A stretch of DNA of 64,000 nucleotides from Paenibacillus albus (GTDB lineage Bacteria > Bacillota > Bacilli > Paenibacillales > Paenibacillaceae): contig NZ_CP034437.1 in assembly GCF_003952225.1 (NCBI RefSeq), positions 5,470,501 to 5,534,500 on the forward strand, given 5' to 3'. Position numbers and translations under genes: made by a program. Below are positions 63,473-64,000 of this stretch, piece after piece. The first letter of the stretch is position 1. The number at the start of each line of letters is the position of its first letter. The notes under the pieces are model-generated. The model saw only the letters and a list, made by a program, of their open reading frames with translations. It was not told the origin of the DNA and searched no databases.

Positions 63473-64000
63473 CTAATCATTCCACAATCTTGTTACTTTC
63501 TTTAATTCTAAGCCCTCGAATTGCATTTTGTAGATATCTGGTTTCGTTAGTTGATTCGCAAATTCCAAGCCAAAAGCGGAATCAAAATAATTCATCATCA
63601 ATGTCATTACAATACCATGAGTCCCGACTGCTATTTTCTTCCCTCTATACTCTTCTATTATTGGTTTTAGAACCGAGATTGCTCTATTCTGACAAGCAGC
63701 ATTGGACTCTCCACCAGGCAATGTGTAATTAGGATCGTTAAAGCTTTCTCTGATGCCAGTCATTAACTCAGCATGATCAATAAGAGAAGATGCAAAATGA
63801 CGTTCTCTAAGATCTTCAAATACTTTGATATCTAAATTTAGGTGTTCTGCCAATCCCTCAACACTAAGAATTGCACGACTATATGGACTTGATATTATCA
63901 TGTCGATTCCTTCATTAATAAGGATCCTCGTTACTTTTTCAATATCGATCTTTCCTTTAGGAGTAAGCCCTCTTGTTCGTTCAGTTCCTTCATCGTAAGG
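63473..64000 (-). CDS. Histidine phosphatase superfamily protein, 5'-truncated
   Basis: Cytoplasmic phosphatase of the phosphoglycerate-mutase-like fold. The reading frame is open to the window edge, so the visible 175 residues lack the N-terminus with the catalytic RHG motif. Visible landmarks: RGLTPKG near the edge, IISSPYSRAILS, then ERHFASSLI and the second catalytic His in VGTHGIVMTLMMNYF. A Met at 63901 is internal. Known relatives are phosphatases of sugars, nucleotides or phosphoproteins. Its role here cannot be told. Confidence 0.85.
   Translation of the reverse strand, partial: PYDEGTERTRGLTPKGKIDIEKVTRILINEGIDMIISSPYSRAILSVEGLAEHLNLDIKVFEDLRERHFASSLIDHAELMTGIRESFNDPNYTLPGGESNAACQNRAISVLKPIIEEYRGKKIAVGTHGIVMTLMMNYFDSAFGLEFANQLTKPDIYKMQFEGLELKKVTRLWND

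Overview
The window looks like a chromosomal segment of a Gram-positive Bacillales bacterium, most likely Paenibacillaceae (Paenibacillus-like). The evidence is strong AGGAGG-type ribosome sites with many TTG/GTG starts, lipobox solute-binding proteins with MalF/MalG permeases and no local ATPase, an S-layer-anchored GH18 enzyme, AraR-type arabinose control with a Bacillus-like operator, an aa3-type quinol oxidase operon, a TPP riboswitch in front of an M20 deformylase, and several dehydrogenase/LacI/AraC/ROK sugar genes. This is inferred from gene content, not from a database match. No rRNA, tRNA, CRISPR array or insertion sequence was recognised.

Layout. 1-1786: end of a response regulator gene plus its histidine kinase. 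1848-4145: ROK regulator and FucP-like MFS transporter. 4324-5958: secreted SLH-GH18 glycosidase. 6080-13793 (minus strand): a two-component system (13110-13793 and 11302-13113), then a separate unit of cell-wall amidase, two sugar-type ABC permeases, an HlyD-like adaptor and a solute-binding lipoprotein. Related 11-bp direct repeats lie upstream of both units, each exactly 29 nt from a -10-like hexamer, so the regulator probably controls itself and the amidase/ABC/adaptor unit. 14040-19079: araR-araD-araB-araA with AraR operators. 19283-19924: an almost uncharged tandem-repeat protein.

19993-39320: about 19 kb of minus-strand genes forming one carbohydrate-utilisation locus. It holds a binding protein, AraC and LacI regulators, a PhyH oxygenase, two permeases, a zinc-type dehydrogenase, four Gfo/Idh/MocA oxidoreductases, GH13 and GH42-like enzymes, a sarcosine-oxidase-like flavoenzyme, an internally deleted D-lyxose-isomerase-like protein, a ROK kinase and NagA. 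Three related operator-like palindromes with an AACGTT core lie before its transcription units. The substrate is unknown; the content suggests an oxidised, amino- or N-substituted sugar.

39614-44007: small membrane protein and the quinol oxidase operon (subunits II, I, III, IV), followed by a 113-bp tandem duplication. 44495-50256: lspA, a 2H phosphoesterase, a hypothetical protein, a ferritin-like protein apparently split by a one-base deletion, a phytoene-desaturase-like oxidoreductase and a hydrolase. 50477-64000 appears more AT-rich and accessory: a Prs paralogue, a flavin monooxygenase, two VOC proteins, two GNAT acetyltransferases (one SatA-like), a hydroxyisobutyrate-dehydrogenase-family enzyme, ylmB under a TPP riboswitch, a secreted acidic/His-rich protein, a hydrolase, CorA, small lipoproteins and the 5'-truncated gene of a histidine phosphatase.
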